From a bacterium 0.1xD8-71 (GTDB lineage Bacteria > Bacillota > Clostridia > Lachnospirales > Lachnospiraceae): a stretch of DNA of 64,000 bases. The notes below the pieces were generated by a model, which saw only the letters and a program-made list of their open reading frames with translations, did not search any database and was not told the DNA's origin. The stretch is taken from positions 62,001 to 126,000 of the forward strand of contig RAYR01000002.1 of assembly GCA_003612405.1 (NCBI GenBank), given 5' to 3'. Made by a program: the position numbers and the translations under genes. Shown here piece by piece: positions 35,932-46,407 of the stretch (the stretch's first letter is position 1; every line of letters begins with the position of its first letter).

Positions 35932-38085
35932 CTATTCTGATTCGATACTTTCTTCTGGCTGTTCCAGCTGTTCTTGTTCCGGGTCCTCTTCTTCCAGCAC
36001 AAATCTGCTCATGGACTCCTGTAATTCTTCGGCCTCCGTATTCAAAAGTCTGACCGTCTCCGCCAGTGTGTCAATCTCCTTCATCTTCTCCAGCACAATC
36101 CCGGATACGCTCTCTATAGACTGCGCAATCTGCATGGACAGCTGATTGATCTCTGCGATAGACTCGTTGACGACTTCCTTATTCTCCTGCATATTGGCCA
36201 TTTTCTGCCGGATAGCCCCGAGAACCTCCGCCAAAATGGTGACACTGTCATTAATATTTCCAAATGCAGAAACGGTATCCTTCAACATTTCCGTCTGGCC
36301 GCTCAAAAATCTCTCTGTTATCCTGGCCGCATCCGTAGCCGCCTGATTGCTTTCCTGGATACCGCTTATAATCTCTCTCACCAGAGTACCGGCTTCCATG
36401 GACTGATCCGCCAGCTTGCGGATCTCCGTGGCCACCACTGCAAAACCCTTCCCGCTTTCGCCTGCCCTTGCCGCCTCAATCGATGCGTTCAACGACAGCA
36501 GGTTGGTCTGGGAAGCAATGTCTTCTATTGTCTTAATAATATCTACAATCCGCTCCGACTGCGCGTTGACCAGGGCGATACTGGAAATAAGACTCTCGGT
36601 AATACCTGCGGTCTCTTCCGATTTAATGCTTAACTCGCCAATACCGTCCTTACCACGATCCACAGAATCTATAACCTCTCCGATCTTCTGTGTCATCTCC
36701 TCGGAAGCCCGGTAGATATCATTGATTTTCTCCGAAAGTCCTGCCATCTCCCCAACACTCAGCTCAGTCTGTCTTGACTGCTCCGTAATGCCCTGGGAGA
36801 CTGATCCCATGGAAGACACCATCTGTTGCATCGAAGATTCAATGCCGGCAGTAAAAGAAAATGCCTGTTCCGAAAGATCCTTCACCTGGATTCCAAACTT
36901 CCTGTTGTTACCCACCAGTCCACGAATACCAGATAGCATCTCATTGATACCGTCAGCCAGTCTGCCAAACTCATCCTGGCTGTCAGCCCGCACCACCTCC
37001 GTCAGATTTCCCTGGGAAACATGCTGAAGGGATGTGCTCATGGACTTTAATGTCCGTCCAATCTTTCCGGATATCCAGAGGCCGCATATCACCGCAAACA
37101 AAGTGGCAAAGATTACGATAATGACCGTTACATTCCGTATACCTCTAACTTCTGACAAAATGGTGCTCTTTGGCACAAGAACACAGATTTTCATCCCGGT
37201 CCTGCCAACAGGCGCGCTGACAAACAACTGTGTCTGGCCGCCTGCCTGCACATATTTTGATTCTACTTCCTTCGCGGCACTTTCCGTATAGAAAGCTTTG
37301 TCCGTAAAGACAGCCTCAGCCTGGCAGCGGATCATTTCAACCCCTTCCTTGCCATTCTGCTCCTGCAAAAGGATCTCCCGTCCGTCTTCCGTCACGATGC
37401 CGCGGATACTTCCCTGCCCTAGTTCCATCACGCTGAGCAGGTCTTCCATATAATTTTTGTCTACATCGACAATCAGAAAACCCTGATTTTTCTTTAATAC
37501 GAAATGCATCATAAAAGAAAACACATAGCTCTCATCCGATGTTCCCAGCGCCTTGTCCACTTCCGCATGGCTTCCCCTCCACGCATTGGCAGTCTTTTTA
37601 CCATCCAAGGATTTTCCTTCCCCACTCTCTATGTAGGTACGGTACATACCCTCCGGGAATCCCTTGACATTTGATACAAGACTCTTGCCGCTGTCTGCAA
37701 ATAATGTATAACCGCCGATATAGGAGGCTGCACTCTTAATGGCAATCAGGCGGTTATTCAATTCGCTGGCACTCCGGGCACCCTCTGCCCCTCCTGCCTG
37801 TGCCACATCATTATAATAGGTATTAAAATCATCACTGAGATAAAATTCCACCGCCTTATCCGATATGGATTCACATATAAGCTGCACGGAAGTACTCATA
37901 GAGGAAGCCGCACTGATCACCGCATCCTCGTATTTCTGCATGACAGCCTTGGACGCCATACTGTAAGACAGACTGCCCAACAGGATAATCAGCACAATGG
38001 CGCCGGCGAAAATAACCATAAAAGAATTGGCAATTTTCTTTTCTCTTTTTGGTTTAGAATTCAAAAACCGGTTTCCCTTCTTCAT
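35932..38085 (-). CDS. Methyl-accepting chemotaxis protein
   Basis: 717 residues: transmembrane 1 ([20 protein letters not shown]), an extracellular dCache-like sensor of about 270 residues, transmembrane 2 ([20 protein letters not shown]), HAMP, and a long coiled-coil signalling domain with the hairpin tip [20 protein letters not shown]. Ligand binding outside the cell should alter CheA activity. Its start overlaps the end of the GH43 gene by 32 bases, tying it to the carbohydrate locus. Possible ligand: a sugar or oligosaccharide released by those enzymes (inference). The last 30 residues are Glu/Gln/Pro-rich and lack a CheR pentapeptide. Confidence 0.92.
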   Translation of the reverse strand: MKKGNRFLNSKPKREKKIANSFMVIFAGAIVLIILLGSLSYSMASKAVMQKYEDAVISAASSMSTSVQLICESISDKAVEFYLSDDFNTYYNDVAQAGGAEGARSASELNNRLIAIKSAASYIGGYTLFADSGKSLVSNVKGFPEGMYRTYIESGEGKSLDGKKTANAWRGSHAEVDKALGTSDESYVFSFMMHFVLKKNQGFLIVDVDKNYMEDLLSVMELGQGSIRGIVTEDGREILLQEQNGKEGVEMIRCQAEAVFTDKAFYTESAAKEVESKYVQAGGQTQLFVSAPVGRTGMKICVLVPKSTILSEVRGIRNVTVIIVIFATLFAVICGLWISGKIGRTLKSMSTSLQHVSQGNLTEVVRADSQDEFGRLADGINEMLSGIRGLVGNNRKFGIQVKDLSEQAFSFTAGIESSMQQMVSSMGSVSQGITEQSRQTELSVGEMAGLSEKINDIYRASEEMTQKIGEVIDSVDRGKDGIGELSIKSEETAGITESLISSIALVNAQSERIVDIIKTIEDIASQTNLLSLNASIEAARAGESGKGFAVVATEIRKLADQSMEAGTLVREIISGIQESNQAATDAARITERFLSGQTEMLKDTVSAFGNINDSVTILAEVLGAIRQKMANMQENKEVVNESIAEINQLSMQIAQSIESVSGIVLEKMKEIDTLAETVRLLNTEAEELQESMSRFVLEEEDPEQEQLEQPEESIESE

Positions 38086-38998
38086 CCCACTTAACCTCTA
38101 ACATCATGGCATGCCGGTTCGGTACATAAAGGGGATCCCCTACCAGCTCTTTTTCCGTTCTGGCATGGAACACCATGACCAGCCTGCCGTCCTCGGTCTC
38201 CACAAAGCTGTTATGCCCGGGACCGTAAATCTGAAGACTTTCATCTGTTTTCAGAACCGGATACCGCTCCTTCTTCCAGCTTCTCGGATCCAACAGGTCT
38301 GCATCCTCATCTGCCGACAGCATACCCACACAATAGTTGACTCCTGTATCGCTCGCCGAATACGTGACAAACAGTCTGCCTCCATGATGAATCACAGCGG
38401 GACCTTCATTAACCCAGAAGCCGTGCCGCTCCCAGTCATAATCGGGAGTTGTCAGAAGCACCTGCGCCGTATCCAGTTTGACAGGCGACTGCATCCGTGC
38501 AATATAGAGATTGGAAATCTGTCTTCCCACACTCACCTTCTCTGCCCAGATACAGTAACGTATTCCTTTATTTTCAAAGATAGTCATGTCAAGCGAGAAC
38601 GCATGAAATGAAAATTCATCATCATCCGCCGCCTGCATCATTCCTCTTTCAATCCAGGGATCCTTGATCGGATCCTGGCCTTCACATTCCAGTACATAAG
38701 GTCTGATCTGCCAGATATCTTCTTTCTCTCCTCCGGCAAAATAAAGATACCATTTACCGTCAAGATAATGCAGTTCCGGCGCCCAGATATGCTCACTCAT
38801 AAGACCGCTCTCATGCTTTTTCCACACAACGGTTTCCTCCGCATCCGCAAGTCCTTTCAGCCTCTCACTTCTGCGCAGGGCAATACCGTCATATTTGGGC
38901 AGGCTGCCCGTAAAATAATAGAAGCCATCCTTATGATACACATAGGGATCTGCTCTCTGCATAATCCACGGCTGTCTGTAATTATAATTGTTGTCCAT
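38054..38998 (-). CDS. GH43-family glycosidase, cytoplasmic
   Basis: 314 residues, five-bladed beta-propeller of family GH43 and little else. The three catalytic carboxylates are recognisable in [13 protein letters not shown] (base Asp), [11 protein letters not shown] (pKa-modulating Asp) and [12 protein letters not shown] (acid Glu); [11 protein letters not shown] is the usual late motif. No signal peptide, so it acts on imported oligosaccharides, probably removing arabinofuranosyl or xylosyl units. Last enzyme of the ABC-transporter operon, 51 nt after the DUF624 gene. Confidence 0.88.
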   Translation of the reverse strand: MDNNYNYRQPWIMQRADPYVYHKDGFYYFTGSLPKYDGIALRRSERLKGLADAEETVVWKKHESGLMSEHIWAPELHYLDGKWYLYFAGGEKEDIWQIRPYVLECEGQDPIKDPWIERGMMQAADDDEFSFHAFSLDMTIFENKGIRYCIWAEKVSVGRQISNLYIARMQSPVKLDTAQVLLTTPDYDWERHGFWVNEGPAVIHHGGRLFVTYSASDTGVNYCVGMLSADEDADLLDPRSWKKERYPVLKTDESLQIYGPGHNSFVETEDGRLVMVFHARTEKELVGDPLYVPNRHAMMLEVKWDEEGKPVFEF

Positions 38999-39049
38999 AA
39001 TTGTGCTCCCTTTCCTTCATGATAGTGAGTACAGACCAGAAAATATTTC

Positions 39050-39673
39050 CTAGGGTCTGTCGAAATCATCATATTTCTCATCAATATGATTCATAAAGAC
39101 GCGATAAAAAAAGAAAGACTGTACATAAAACATAACCGCAAATCCCACAAACAGCATAATACTGTTGGCTATAAGCGATACCAGGTTGGCATACACGACC
39201 GCGCCGGTAATCACCAGTATAACAGCCGTATACGGAAGATAGCCTATTGCAAACGCCACGGCGTTTCTCAAAAGCTGCCCTGTTTTACCTTCCAGCTTGG
39301 CAAATACGGGGAATATCCATAAAATCCAGATAAAGAATAAAAAGGCGACCACTCCACTGATTATAAACATCGTCTTTCCAAAATTGTTATCCTGTCGATA
39401 CCAGAACAGCATGTCTGCTGTCATGATCAGACCAAAAAATAATATCGCAAGCCAGACGGGCGTGATCTGGCGGAAATTCTTCTTAAAACTCTCAAAAAAC
39501 CGCTTTATTACATACCCGTCTCCACAGCGGATCGAAGTAATACTGACATAATACGCTGCGGTAGTAGCTGCCCCTGCTGTAATAACAGGGAGGCAGCAAA
39601 GTATCCAAAGAACATTTAACAGAATCAGATCTGTCATCTTATTCAGAAACGCTATCACCGGTGAATTTGACAT
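39050..39673 (-). CDS. DUF624 (YesL-like) membrane protein
   Basis: 207 residues with about five transmembrane helices: LLNVLWILCCLPVITAGAAT near the N-terminus is the YesL/DUF624 signature, followed by YYVSITSIRCGDGYVIKRFF. These small proteins are usually encoded beside sugar ABC transporters of Firmicutes and may assist them, but no activity is known. Located 14 nt downstream of the MalG-type permease. Confidence 0.85.
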   Translation of the reverse strand: MSNSPVIAFLNKMTDLILLNVLWILCCLPVITAGAATTAAYYVSITSIRCGDGYVIKRFFESFKKNFRQITPVWLAILFFGLIMTADMLFWYRQDNNFGKTMFIISGVVAFLFFIWILWIFPVFAKLEGKTGQLLRNAVAFAIGYLPYTAVILVITGAVVYANLVSLIANSIMLFVGFAVMFYVQSFFFYRVFMNHIDEKYDDFDRP

Positions 39674-39687
39674 GACATCATCCCCGT

Positions 39688-40554
39688 CTACTTAATACCG
39701 CTGATTGCCACTGACTCAATGATAACCCTCTGGAAACAGAAGAACAGGGCAATGGTGGGCAGCATGGCAATTACGGAAGCTGCCATAATCAGGGCATAGT
39801 CGCTCTGAATGGAATAATATGTATTGAAAGAACGGATAACTACCTGCAAGGTCCAGTTCTTTTCGCTTCTAAGGAAAATTGTGGGTGCCAGATAATCATT
39901 CCAGATTGTCATGAACCACAAGGTAATCTGCGTTCCCACAGCACCCTTCATGAGCGGGAAGAAAATCTGTATAAAAGTACGGAAATAACCACATCCATCC
40001 AACTTGGCCGCGTCCATCAGGTCATTGGGAATACTGGTCAGATTCTGCCGCAGGAAAAAGACCATACTGATATTACCAAAACATGCCGGTATAATCAAGG
40101 GCAGAAGCGTATCCGTCCAGCCGAATTTCGTGAACATCACATACTGGGGAATCATAATAACCGCAAAGGGAATCATGATGGTGGCCAACAGCCCCATAAA
40201 GATAGCACCCTTTCCTCTGAAATTCATCTTGGCAAATGCAAAAGCCGCCAGGGAAGAGGTGAATCCACCGATCAGCAGCACCGGCACCTCCACTTTCACT
40301 GTATTTAAAATACCGGAGATAAAGTTACCCTTGGACATCACCTCCGAATATTTACCCCATACCCAGGGATCGGGTATCACCCGCAGCTGGCCAGACAGAT
40401 ACTGATTCTTCGTCATAAAAGAAGTCATAATCATGTAGAAAAACGGGAATATCATGACTACTGCACCAAGGGCCAGCAGAATAAATACGATAATATTCAT
40501 TGTTTTGTCTTTACTGGATGTGATTCCAGAGGACATTGTATCTTTATTCTTCAT
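39688..40554 (-). CDS. Carbohydrate ABC transporter permease, MalG type
   Basis: 288 residues, six transmembrane helices. The binding-protein-dependent permease loop (EAA motif) reads DAAKLDGCGYFRTFIQIFFPL. It forms a heterodimeric channel with the MalF-type permease encoded 12 nt upstream and should work with the lipoprotein at 41.6 kb. No ATPase gene is nearby; a multitask MsmX-type ATPase elsewhere is assumed. Confidence 0.92.
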   Translation of the reverse strand: MKNKDTMSSGITSSKDKTMNIIVFILLALGAVVMIFPFFYMIMTSFMTKNQYLSGQLRVIPDPWVWGKYSEVMSKGNFISGILNTVKVEVPVLLIGGFTSSLAAFAFAKMNFRGKGAIFMGLLATIMIPFAVIMIPQYVMFTKFGWTDTLLPLIIPACFGNISMVFFLRQNLTSIPNDLMDAAKLDGCGYFRTFIQIFFPLMKGAVGTQITLWFMTIWNDYLAPTIFLRSEKNWTLQVVIRSFNTYYSIQSDYALIMAASVIAMLPTIALFFCFQRVIIESVAISGIK

Positions 40555-40566
40555 ATTGCGCCTCCC

Positions 40567-41508
40567 TTAATCCATAGTCTTAACCCATTTGTTCTGGCCA
40601 ATAAAGTTAATCAACGTAATAATAAAGATAATGATTGCCAGGATAACCGCGATCGTGCTCGCATATCCAAGCTGGTAACTCTCAAATGCTTTCTGATACA
40701 GATAGAATACAATCGTAGCCGCGCTGTATCCGATACCGCCGTTTCCGTTCGGAGTCATAACCTGTACCTCTACGAATACCTGGAAACCGCCGATCAGAGT
40801 GGTCACTAATATGTAAAAAGTCACCGGGGAGAGAAGTGGCAGCGTAATACTCTTAAACTTCTGCCAGCCGCTTGCTCCATCCACCATGGCCGCCTCATAA
40901 TAGGATCTCGGTATGTTCTGCAATCCGGCCAGATACAGGATAATGGAGGTACCCAGTCCCTTCCAGACCATGAATATGATCATGGACACCTTGATCAGGG
41001 CCTCGTCGCCCAGCCAGTTCGGGCCGTGCAGTCCTGTCAATGTCTTAATGATCGTATTTAACAGACCGTAATCATAGTTATAAACCCACGCCCACAGGAT
41101 AGAAACCGATACCAGAGAGGAGATAACCGGTACGTAATACATGGTACGCAGCACCCGCACACCGGGAATCTTACGATTCATACCCATGGCGCACAGCAGT
41201 CCGAGTATCATGCCGATTGGAATACCAAGCAGATAGATAATCGTGGTAAGAAGTGTCTGCCAGAACTTTTTATCTGCAAACAGCTTCACATAGTTGTCAA
41301 AACCGCAGAAGCGGTCCATCATGCCCTGGAATCCTTTGGCCCCGTTCCATGTGGTCAGACTTGTCAAAAAGGCAAAAATAATAGGATACAGCATAAAAAT
41401 GAGAAATCCTATTGCAGGTGCAGCCACAAACAGAAGTCCCCATTTTTCTTCCCGTTTTGCCATTACAGACAATTTATTTTTTTGTTTTTTACTATTAACA
41501 GAATCCAT
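40567..41508 (-). CDS. Carbohydrate ABC transporter permease, MalF type
   Basis: 313 residues, six transmembrane helices after a basic N-terminus. The EAA loop is EAAMVDGASGWQKFKSITLPLL. It pairs with the MalG-type permease and lies 77 nt after the binding-protein gene in the usual order SBP–MalF–MalG. Confidence 0.92.
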   Translation of the reverse strand: MDSVNSKKQKNKLSVMAKREEKWGLLFVAAPAIGFLIFMLYPIIFAFLTSLTTWNGAKGFQGMMDRFCGFDNYVKLFADKKFWQTLLTTIIYLLGIPIGMILGLLCAMGMNRKIPGVRVLRTMYYVPVISSLVSVSILWAWVYNYDYGLLNTIIKTLTGLHGPNWLGDEALIKVSMIIFMVWKGLGTSIILYLAGLQNIPRSYYEAAMVDGASGWQKFKSITLPLLSPVTFYILVTTLIGGFQVFVEVQVMTPNGNGGIGYSAATIVFYLYQKAFESYQLGYASTIAVILAIIIFIITLINFIGQNKWVKTMD

Positions 41509-41585
41509 AATGTCACCTTTCTACCATCTCATTTTATGAAACAGGTGCGGACAACCTGTCTGTTGCCGCACCTGTGATCTCCTGT

Positions 41586-43097
41586 TTACTGACCGCCTGC
41601 CGCTGCCTTCATTTCGTTTGCACTGTCAAGTGCTGCCTGCATAGCCGGCTGTACCTGTGCACAGTACTCAGCTGCTGTCATTTCGCCGTTCAATACATAT
41701 TCATAACCGCCGCTTAAGAACTCCTGCCACCAGTCGCCGTTGTATGTATAGGTAAGTTCAACAAAGAGACCTTCGTATTTATCCGTTCCTTCAATGTAGT
41801 TGAAGATAACATCTACATTCTCACCGTAAGGAATGGTTCCGTCTGCGATTCTGTCTTTGAAATCACCCTTTGCATAACTCATGGTATTCGGAATCTGTAA
41901 GGATGCACCAGTTGTCTCACCGCAGAGTACCTTCTGGCCCTCAAGATCAGTGGAGAACAATGTGATCAGTGCCGCTGCTGCTTCCGGATACTCTGTATCA
42001 GCAGAGATCGCAAAACCTACTGAACCGTTACGTGTCATGGAAACGCCTGTGGAACCTGTCGGCCATGCACACAGACCCCATTCATAAGGGAAGGTATTCT
42101 CATCCATGAACGCGCCTACATCCCATGTACCGCATGCGTAGAATCCGATCTGTCCGTCCAGCCATCTCTGGTATCCGCCAAGAGCCGTATCCTGCTCAAC
42201 GGTAGGAGTTACATTATATTTACATGTTAAGTCAGCAAAATACTGGAACGCATCAATAAATTCTTTCTGTCCGTCAATTACAACCTGTGTATAATCATCG
42301 TTGAGGAAATGTCCGCCGTTTGTGTAAATGAAAGCATCAAGTGCCCACTGAAGTGCATTTGCACATCCCCACTGGTCGATCTCACCGTCGCCGTCTTTAT
42401 CCATGGTCAGCTTGCCGCAAACCTCAAGGAACTCTTCCCATGTATAAGGATTCTCGGGATCCGGATATTCTACGCCGGCTTCGTCAAACAATGTCTTGTT
42501 ATATGCGAAAGCAAAAGTGGATAAATCTTTAGGCAGGCAGTACAGGGAGCCTTTTCCTGCTTCCTTGCCGTCATAACGGTAAGCGTCTGTGATAGCCGGC
42601 CATAAGTCCGCGATTGTCTCATCCGGAACATACTCGTCAAGAGGAAGAACATAGCCATCGTCTACGTTAGCTGCTACGGTATCAGGGCCTACATAGAAAA
42701 TATCAGGCATATCAGCAGCTGCTTTATATGCTAAAATCTTCTGTCCATACTCATCTGCTGTTGTAACCTCAAAAGTTACGTTCGCGCCTGTGGACTTCAT
42801 AAATTTATCAATCAGGGACTGGTATACTGCTTTCTCATGATCCTGTGCATAAATAAATACTGTCAGGTCAGCGCCGCTGAAGTCACCTTCTACAGCAACA
42901 TTATCTGTTGCAGATTCATCTACCGTAATCTGTGCTCCAACACTTTCCGTAGATCCTTCTCCTTCGGTATTTTCCGTGGTATCAGCCGCCGGTGTAGTAT
43001 CGCTGGGTGTGCTCTCACTGCCAGAATTACCACATCCTGCCAGGCAGGATACCGTAAGTACAGATGCAAGTAATACACTAACAATTCTCTTTTTCAT
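41586..43097 (-). CDS. Extracellular sugar-binding lipoprotein
   Basis: 503 residues. Lipoprotein signal MKKRIVSVLLASVLTVSCLAG with the modified Cys next, a Ser/Thr/Glu linker, then a family 1 solute-binding fold (LTVFIYAQDHEKAVYQSLIDKF-type start; NPYTWEEFLEVCGKLT in the hinge region). It should capture an oligosaccharide, probably an arabino-oligosaccharide from the enzymes encoded around it. AGGAGG lies 5 nt before the ATG at 43097; the longer frame to 43202 is not used. Confidence 0.92.
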   Translation of the reverse strand: MKKRIVSVLLASVLTVSCLAGCGNSGSESTPSDTTPAADTTENTEGEGSTESVGAQITVDESATDNVAVEGDFSGADLTVFIYAQDHEKAVYQSLIDKFMKSTGANVTFEVTTADEYGQKILAYKAAADMPDIFYVGPDTVAANVDDGYVLPLDEYVPDETIADLWPAITDAYRYDGKEAGKGSLYCLPKDLSTFAFAYNKTLFDEAGVEYPDPENPYTWEEFLEVCGKLTMDKDGDGEIDQWGCANALQWALDAFIYTNGGHFLNDDYTQVVIDGQKEFIDAFQYFADLTCKYNVTPTVEQDTALGGYQRWLDGQIGFYACGTWDVGAFMDENTFPYEWGLCAWPTGSTGVSMTRNGSVGFAISADTEYPEAAAALITLFSTDLEGQKVLCGETTGASLQIPNTMSYAKGDFKDRIADGTIPYGENVDVIFNYIEGTDKYEGLFVELTYTYNGDWWQEFLSGGYEYVLNGEMTAAEYCAQVQPAMQAALDSANEMKAAAGGQ

Positions 43098-43266
43098 AGT
43101 AGCCTCCTTTTCATTTCCATTCACTTTTTCATTCATTTGATGATTCATACAGATTGAACAGAAAAACTCATATACGTTTTGTTTTGCCGGCAGTTTGCAC
43201 AAACGCCATAATATGTATTGTGCAATTTGTATATTTGTCTCCGTTTCTAATTATTCTGATATACAC

Positions 43267-43295
43267 ATATTACAATGTATGTACTCAGTTGTCAA
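43267..43295 (-). promoter_or_regulatory. Promoter of the sugar ABC operon
   Basis: Minus-strand TTGACA (43295–43290), 17-base spacer, TAATAT (43272–43267). The start point leaves a leader of about 160 nt before the binding-protein ATG. Confidence 0.8.
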
Positions 43296-43378
43296 TATAA
43301 TATTTTATATTTTCTTAAAATGTTTTTAATAATTGTAAAATTAAAAAGGAAATAACAAAATTCAAAACTAATATTTCT

Positions 43379-44884
43379 CTAAATATACATCACCGCCCAG
43401 ACTGTCTGGTTATTTCCACCCACAGCCATGAAACATCTCACCATATTCCCCGCTTCATCTGTCATGTCAATAACGACCCCGGAATAAGTAATGTCGTCCA
43501 GTACCATATTCATATAGGAAGTACCTTCTTCCAGCTCATAACTGCCATTGAAGTTTCCTCCGGAGACGGAACCCCCCTTGAGTGTCACAGCTTCTGCCGC
43601 ATGAATTTCCGCCCCGATATCTGTTCCGTGATTGAGCAGATACCATTTGCCTTCTATATCCTTTTTGCCATAGCCTCCCTCTTTGCTGCTCTCCGTACCG
43701 GCAGCAAAGGGTGCCGCCACAAGCCAGCCCTCTTTATTCCTGAACATCTGGTGCACTCTGGGCTCATGGTATTCGCTTCCGCTGTCAAAGCGCTGATGAT
43801 AAACCAGATACATTTTTCCGTCATCATCAACCAAAGCGGAGCAATGTCCCGGTGCCATGTAAGCAGTCTTCAGACTTGGCAGCATATAGTTGCCCATCAT
43901 TTTGACACCCAGTTCCGAATGATCGGAGACATAATCAAAAGTCTGGCCCGACGCATCCAGATAAGGGCCGTCCACCTGTTCAGACCGGTAGCATCGGATC
44001 TGATATCCCCCTTCTCTTGTCAGCCCGCCATAGGAAACCAGCAGATAATAGTAAGCGCTCTCCTCGTCATAGAAAATATAAGGACCTTCGCAGGAATTAT
44101 GCAGACCGCCGATCAGGTATTTTCCGAAATACTTGTCCACGTGCGCCGCCTCATCCGCTTCCGGGTGAATCGGATATCCTGTCGCTTCATCCAGTTCCAG
44201 AAGCCAGATACCGCCCGACCAGGAACCATAGACTATCCACATCTTGCCGTCTTTGTCATAGAATACGGTAGGATCGATACAGTTGGGATAATTCAGATGA
44301 TTATATTCCGCCGATTGTATGTAATCCGATGCCTTGGCATCTTCTCCCATAATTTCATGGAAGTTTGTCTTATCCACTGTCATGGATGTAAACCCGGAAT
44401 ATAACAAGGTATCTGCATAACTGTAAGGGCCGGTAATCTCATCCGCCGTGGCAAAACAGATATTGGAGGTGCGCCAGTCATGACTGGTGGAGAAATACAT
44501 CACCCATTTACCCATGGCCTTATTATAGATCACATCCGGCGCCCATACCGCATAGCCGCCTTCCACATATTCTCCCACATAGGCAAAGGCTTCCATACTT
44601 TCATCAAACAGATTGTCAAACAGTGGATTGGCCGCATTGACGCCGCTGGCAAAAGATTTCCAGTTTATCAGGTCTGTACTCTGCGCCGCTTCCATATGGG
44701 AGCCAAAAATATAATAGCTATCTTCCGACTTCACAACAGACGGATCATGCACAGAAACTCCCAGTGCCAGATTTCCCTGCTTTATCTGTGAAGCATCCTT
44801 CCCCTGCACAGTTCCGCAGCCGGTAAGAAGAACCGCAGACAGCCACATCATAACCCCGCATCCAATAATACTTTTTCTTTTCAT
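43379..44884 (-). CDS. GH43-family lipoprotein, probable endo-arabinanase
   Basis: 501 residues: lipoprotein signal with lipobox LLTGC, then a GH43 propeller with SVHDPSVVKSEDSYYIFGSH (base Asp), NCIDPTVFYDKDG and CEGPYIFYDEE (acid Glu), and YMAPGHCS. The C-terminal 100 residues form the extra lipocalin-like beta domain seen in family members acting on arabinan. Surface-anchored, it would cut polymer to oligosaccharides for the transporter downstream. It has its own transcription unit upstream of the ABC promoter. Confidence 0.88.
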   Translation of the reverse strand: MKRKSIIGCGVMMWLSAVLLTGCGTVQGKDASQIKQGNLALGVSVHDPSVVKSEDSYYIFGSHMEAAQSTDLINWKSFASGVNAANPLFDNLFDESMEAFAYVGEYVEGGYAVWAPDVIYNKAMGKWVMYFSTSHDWRTSNICFATADEITGPYSYADTLLYSGFTSMTVDKTNFHEIMGEDAKASDYIQSAEYNHLNYPNCIDPTVFYDKDGKMWIVYGSWSGGIWLLELDEATGYPIHPEADEAAHVDKYFGKYLIGGLHNSCEGPYIFYDEESAYYYLLVSYGGLTREGGYQIRCYRSEQVDGPYLDASGQTFDYVSDHSELGVKMMGNYMLPSLKTAYMAPGHCSALVDDDGKMYLVYHQRFDSGSEYHEPRVHQMFRNKEGWLVAAPFAAGTESSKEGGYGKKDIEGKWYLLNHGTDIGAEIHAAEAVTLKGGSVSGGNFNGSYELEEGTSYMNMVLDDITYSGVVIDMTDEAGNMVRCFMAVGGNNQTVWAVMYI

Positions 44885-45087
44885 CCCAACCTCCGAAATT
44901 ACCTAAATTATTTTTGATTGATATGAATATTGTATCCATATTGCCTAATTTTTTCAAGTATTTATCATAAAAATTATAGTTTTTTGCTATTATAATTGCC
45001 AATATATGTTTTTTACTTTATAATTAGATAAATTAAAATGGTAAAATCAGAACAAAATATCTTATTGATAACCAAGGAGGAGAGCTT

Positions 45088-46407
45088 ATGACAACAATTC
45101 GTTATCCGCAAAAGCCCCCGGCACAGCCGCCAAAGCCACAACAGCTAACCGGTAAGGACCGTGATCTTCCCGGCCTGTGGATGACCCACGACCCGGCCAT
45201 CTACTATGATGCCGAACGTGACTATTACTATATCTACAGTACAGGAGCCGTCTGCAAACGCTCCAAAGACCTGCTGCACTGGGAGAGCCTGGGCAAAGTG
45301 GTAAGTGCCCCGCCGGCAGAATCCATGGAGTGGACGAAAAGCGATGATATCTGGGCGCCCGATATCGTGAAGGTCAATCAGGAATACCGTCTGTACTGTT
45401 CCAATTCCTCCTGGGGTGTGAGGCAGTCCTGTATCTTCCTTGCCGTCTCAGACTCCCCCGAGGGACCCTTTATCCCCAGAGACTGTGTCCTCAAAACAAG
45501 CGACGCCCTCCCTGTCAATGGCATAGATGCCAATATCATAGAAGACGCCGCCACCGGTGAACAGTATATGCTGTATGGTTCTTTCTGGGGCGGATGTCAT
45601 ATCCTGCGCCTGCATAAAGAGACAGGTCTTGCCGCCGAGGATGGTATCGGCACCTGTCTGGCAAGACGGCCGGCCTGGACTGACTGTTCCATAGAGGGGC
45701 CCTATATGATCTATCATCCTGACACTCAGTATTATTATCTTTTTGTATCCTATGGGTCTTTAAAAAGTGATTATAATATCCGGATCGGCAGAAGCCGAAA
45801 GATTACCGGGCCTTTTTATGATTATCACGGACGGGATCTGGCAGATACTAATGATGACGATAACACCACCGGTCTGATGATCTCCTGCGGCTACCGTTGG
45901 CTTGACGGTACTCCCTATATGGCTCCCGGCCACAATTCCGTTCTTCTGGATACTGACGGCAGAATGTTCCTTGTATCCCACATCCGGGAAATGAATTTCC
46001 GGAACGAACCGGAACCTTCCACCATGCAGATCAGACAGCTTTATCTGACTCCTGATGACTGGCTGATCGCCGCCGCCCAACCCTATGCCGGAGAGTCGTT
46101 ACAGCCCGTAGAGGAAACAGATCTGCTTGGAGACTATGAGAGAATCAGCCTCACGCCTACCATTCCCCAGGGCATTATGTGCGCACACCCTTTCCGTCTT
46201 ATGCCGGACGGGCGCATGGAATGTTGCTCAATCGTAGGTACCTGGAAACAGACGGACAGCCACACGTTCACCCTCAGCTACGGCAATATCACGGAAACCC
46301 TCATCGTATCTCCTGCCTGGGATCATGAGCTTGGCTGCCCGACGCTTATGCTTTCAGGACTTTCCAGCAAAGGTATCTGTACCTGGTACAAAAAAGTAAC
46401 TTGCTAA
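45088..46407 (+). CDS. GH43-family glycosidase, probable cytoplasmic arabinanase
   Basis: 439 residues without signal peptide: WMTHDPAIYYDAERDYYYIY (base Asp), NGIDANIIEDAAT, DCSIEGPYMIYHPDTQ (acid Glu) and YMAPGHNSVL, then the same kind of C-terminal beta domain as the lipoprotein at 43.4 kb. The two share domain order, so this looks like an intracellular counterpart. It is transcribed divergently from that gene across a 203-base AT-rich spacer that should hold both promoters. AAGGAGGAG precedes the ATG. Its 3' end overlaps the convergent anti-sigma gene by four bases. Confidence 0.88.
   Translation: MTTIRYPQKPPAQPPKPQQLTGKDRDLPGLWMTHDPAIYYDAERDYYYIYSTGAVCKRSKDLLHWESLGKVVSAPPAESMEWTKSDDIWAPDIVKVNQEYRLYCSNSSWGVRQSCIFLAVSDSPEGPFIPRDCVLKTSDALPVNGIDANIIEDAATGEQYMLYGSFWGGCHILRLHKETGLAAEDGIGTCLARRPAWTDCSIEGPYMIYHPDTQYYYLFVSYGSLKSDYNIRIGRSRKITGPFYDYHGRDLADTNDDDNTTGLMISCGYRWLDGTPYMAPGHNSVLLDTDGRMFLVSHIREMNFRNEPEPSTMQIRQLYLTPDDWLIAAAQPYAGESLQPVEETDLLGDYERISLTPTIPQGIMCAHPFRLMPDGRMECCSIVGTWKQTDSHTFTLSYGNITETLIVSPAWDHELGCPTLMLSGLSSKGICTWYKKVTC

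Noticed and set aside
43601-44404. 267-codon plus-strand frame
   Set aside because: Antisense to the GH43 lipoprotein gene, whose motifs are clear; no independent support.
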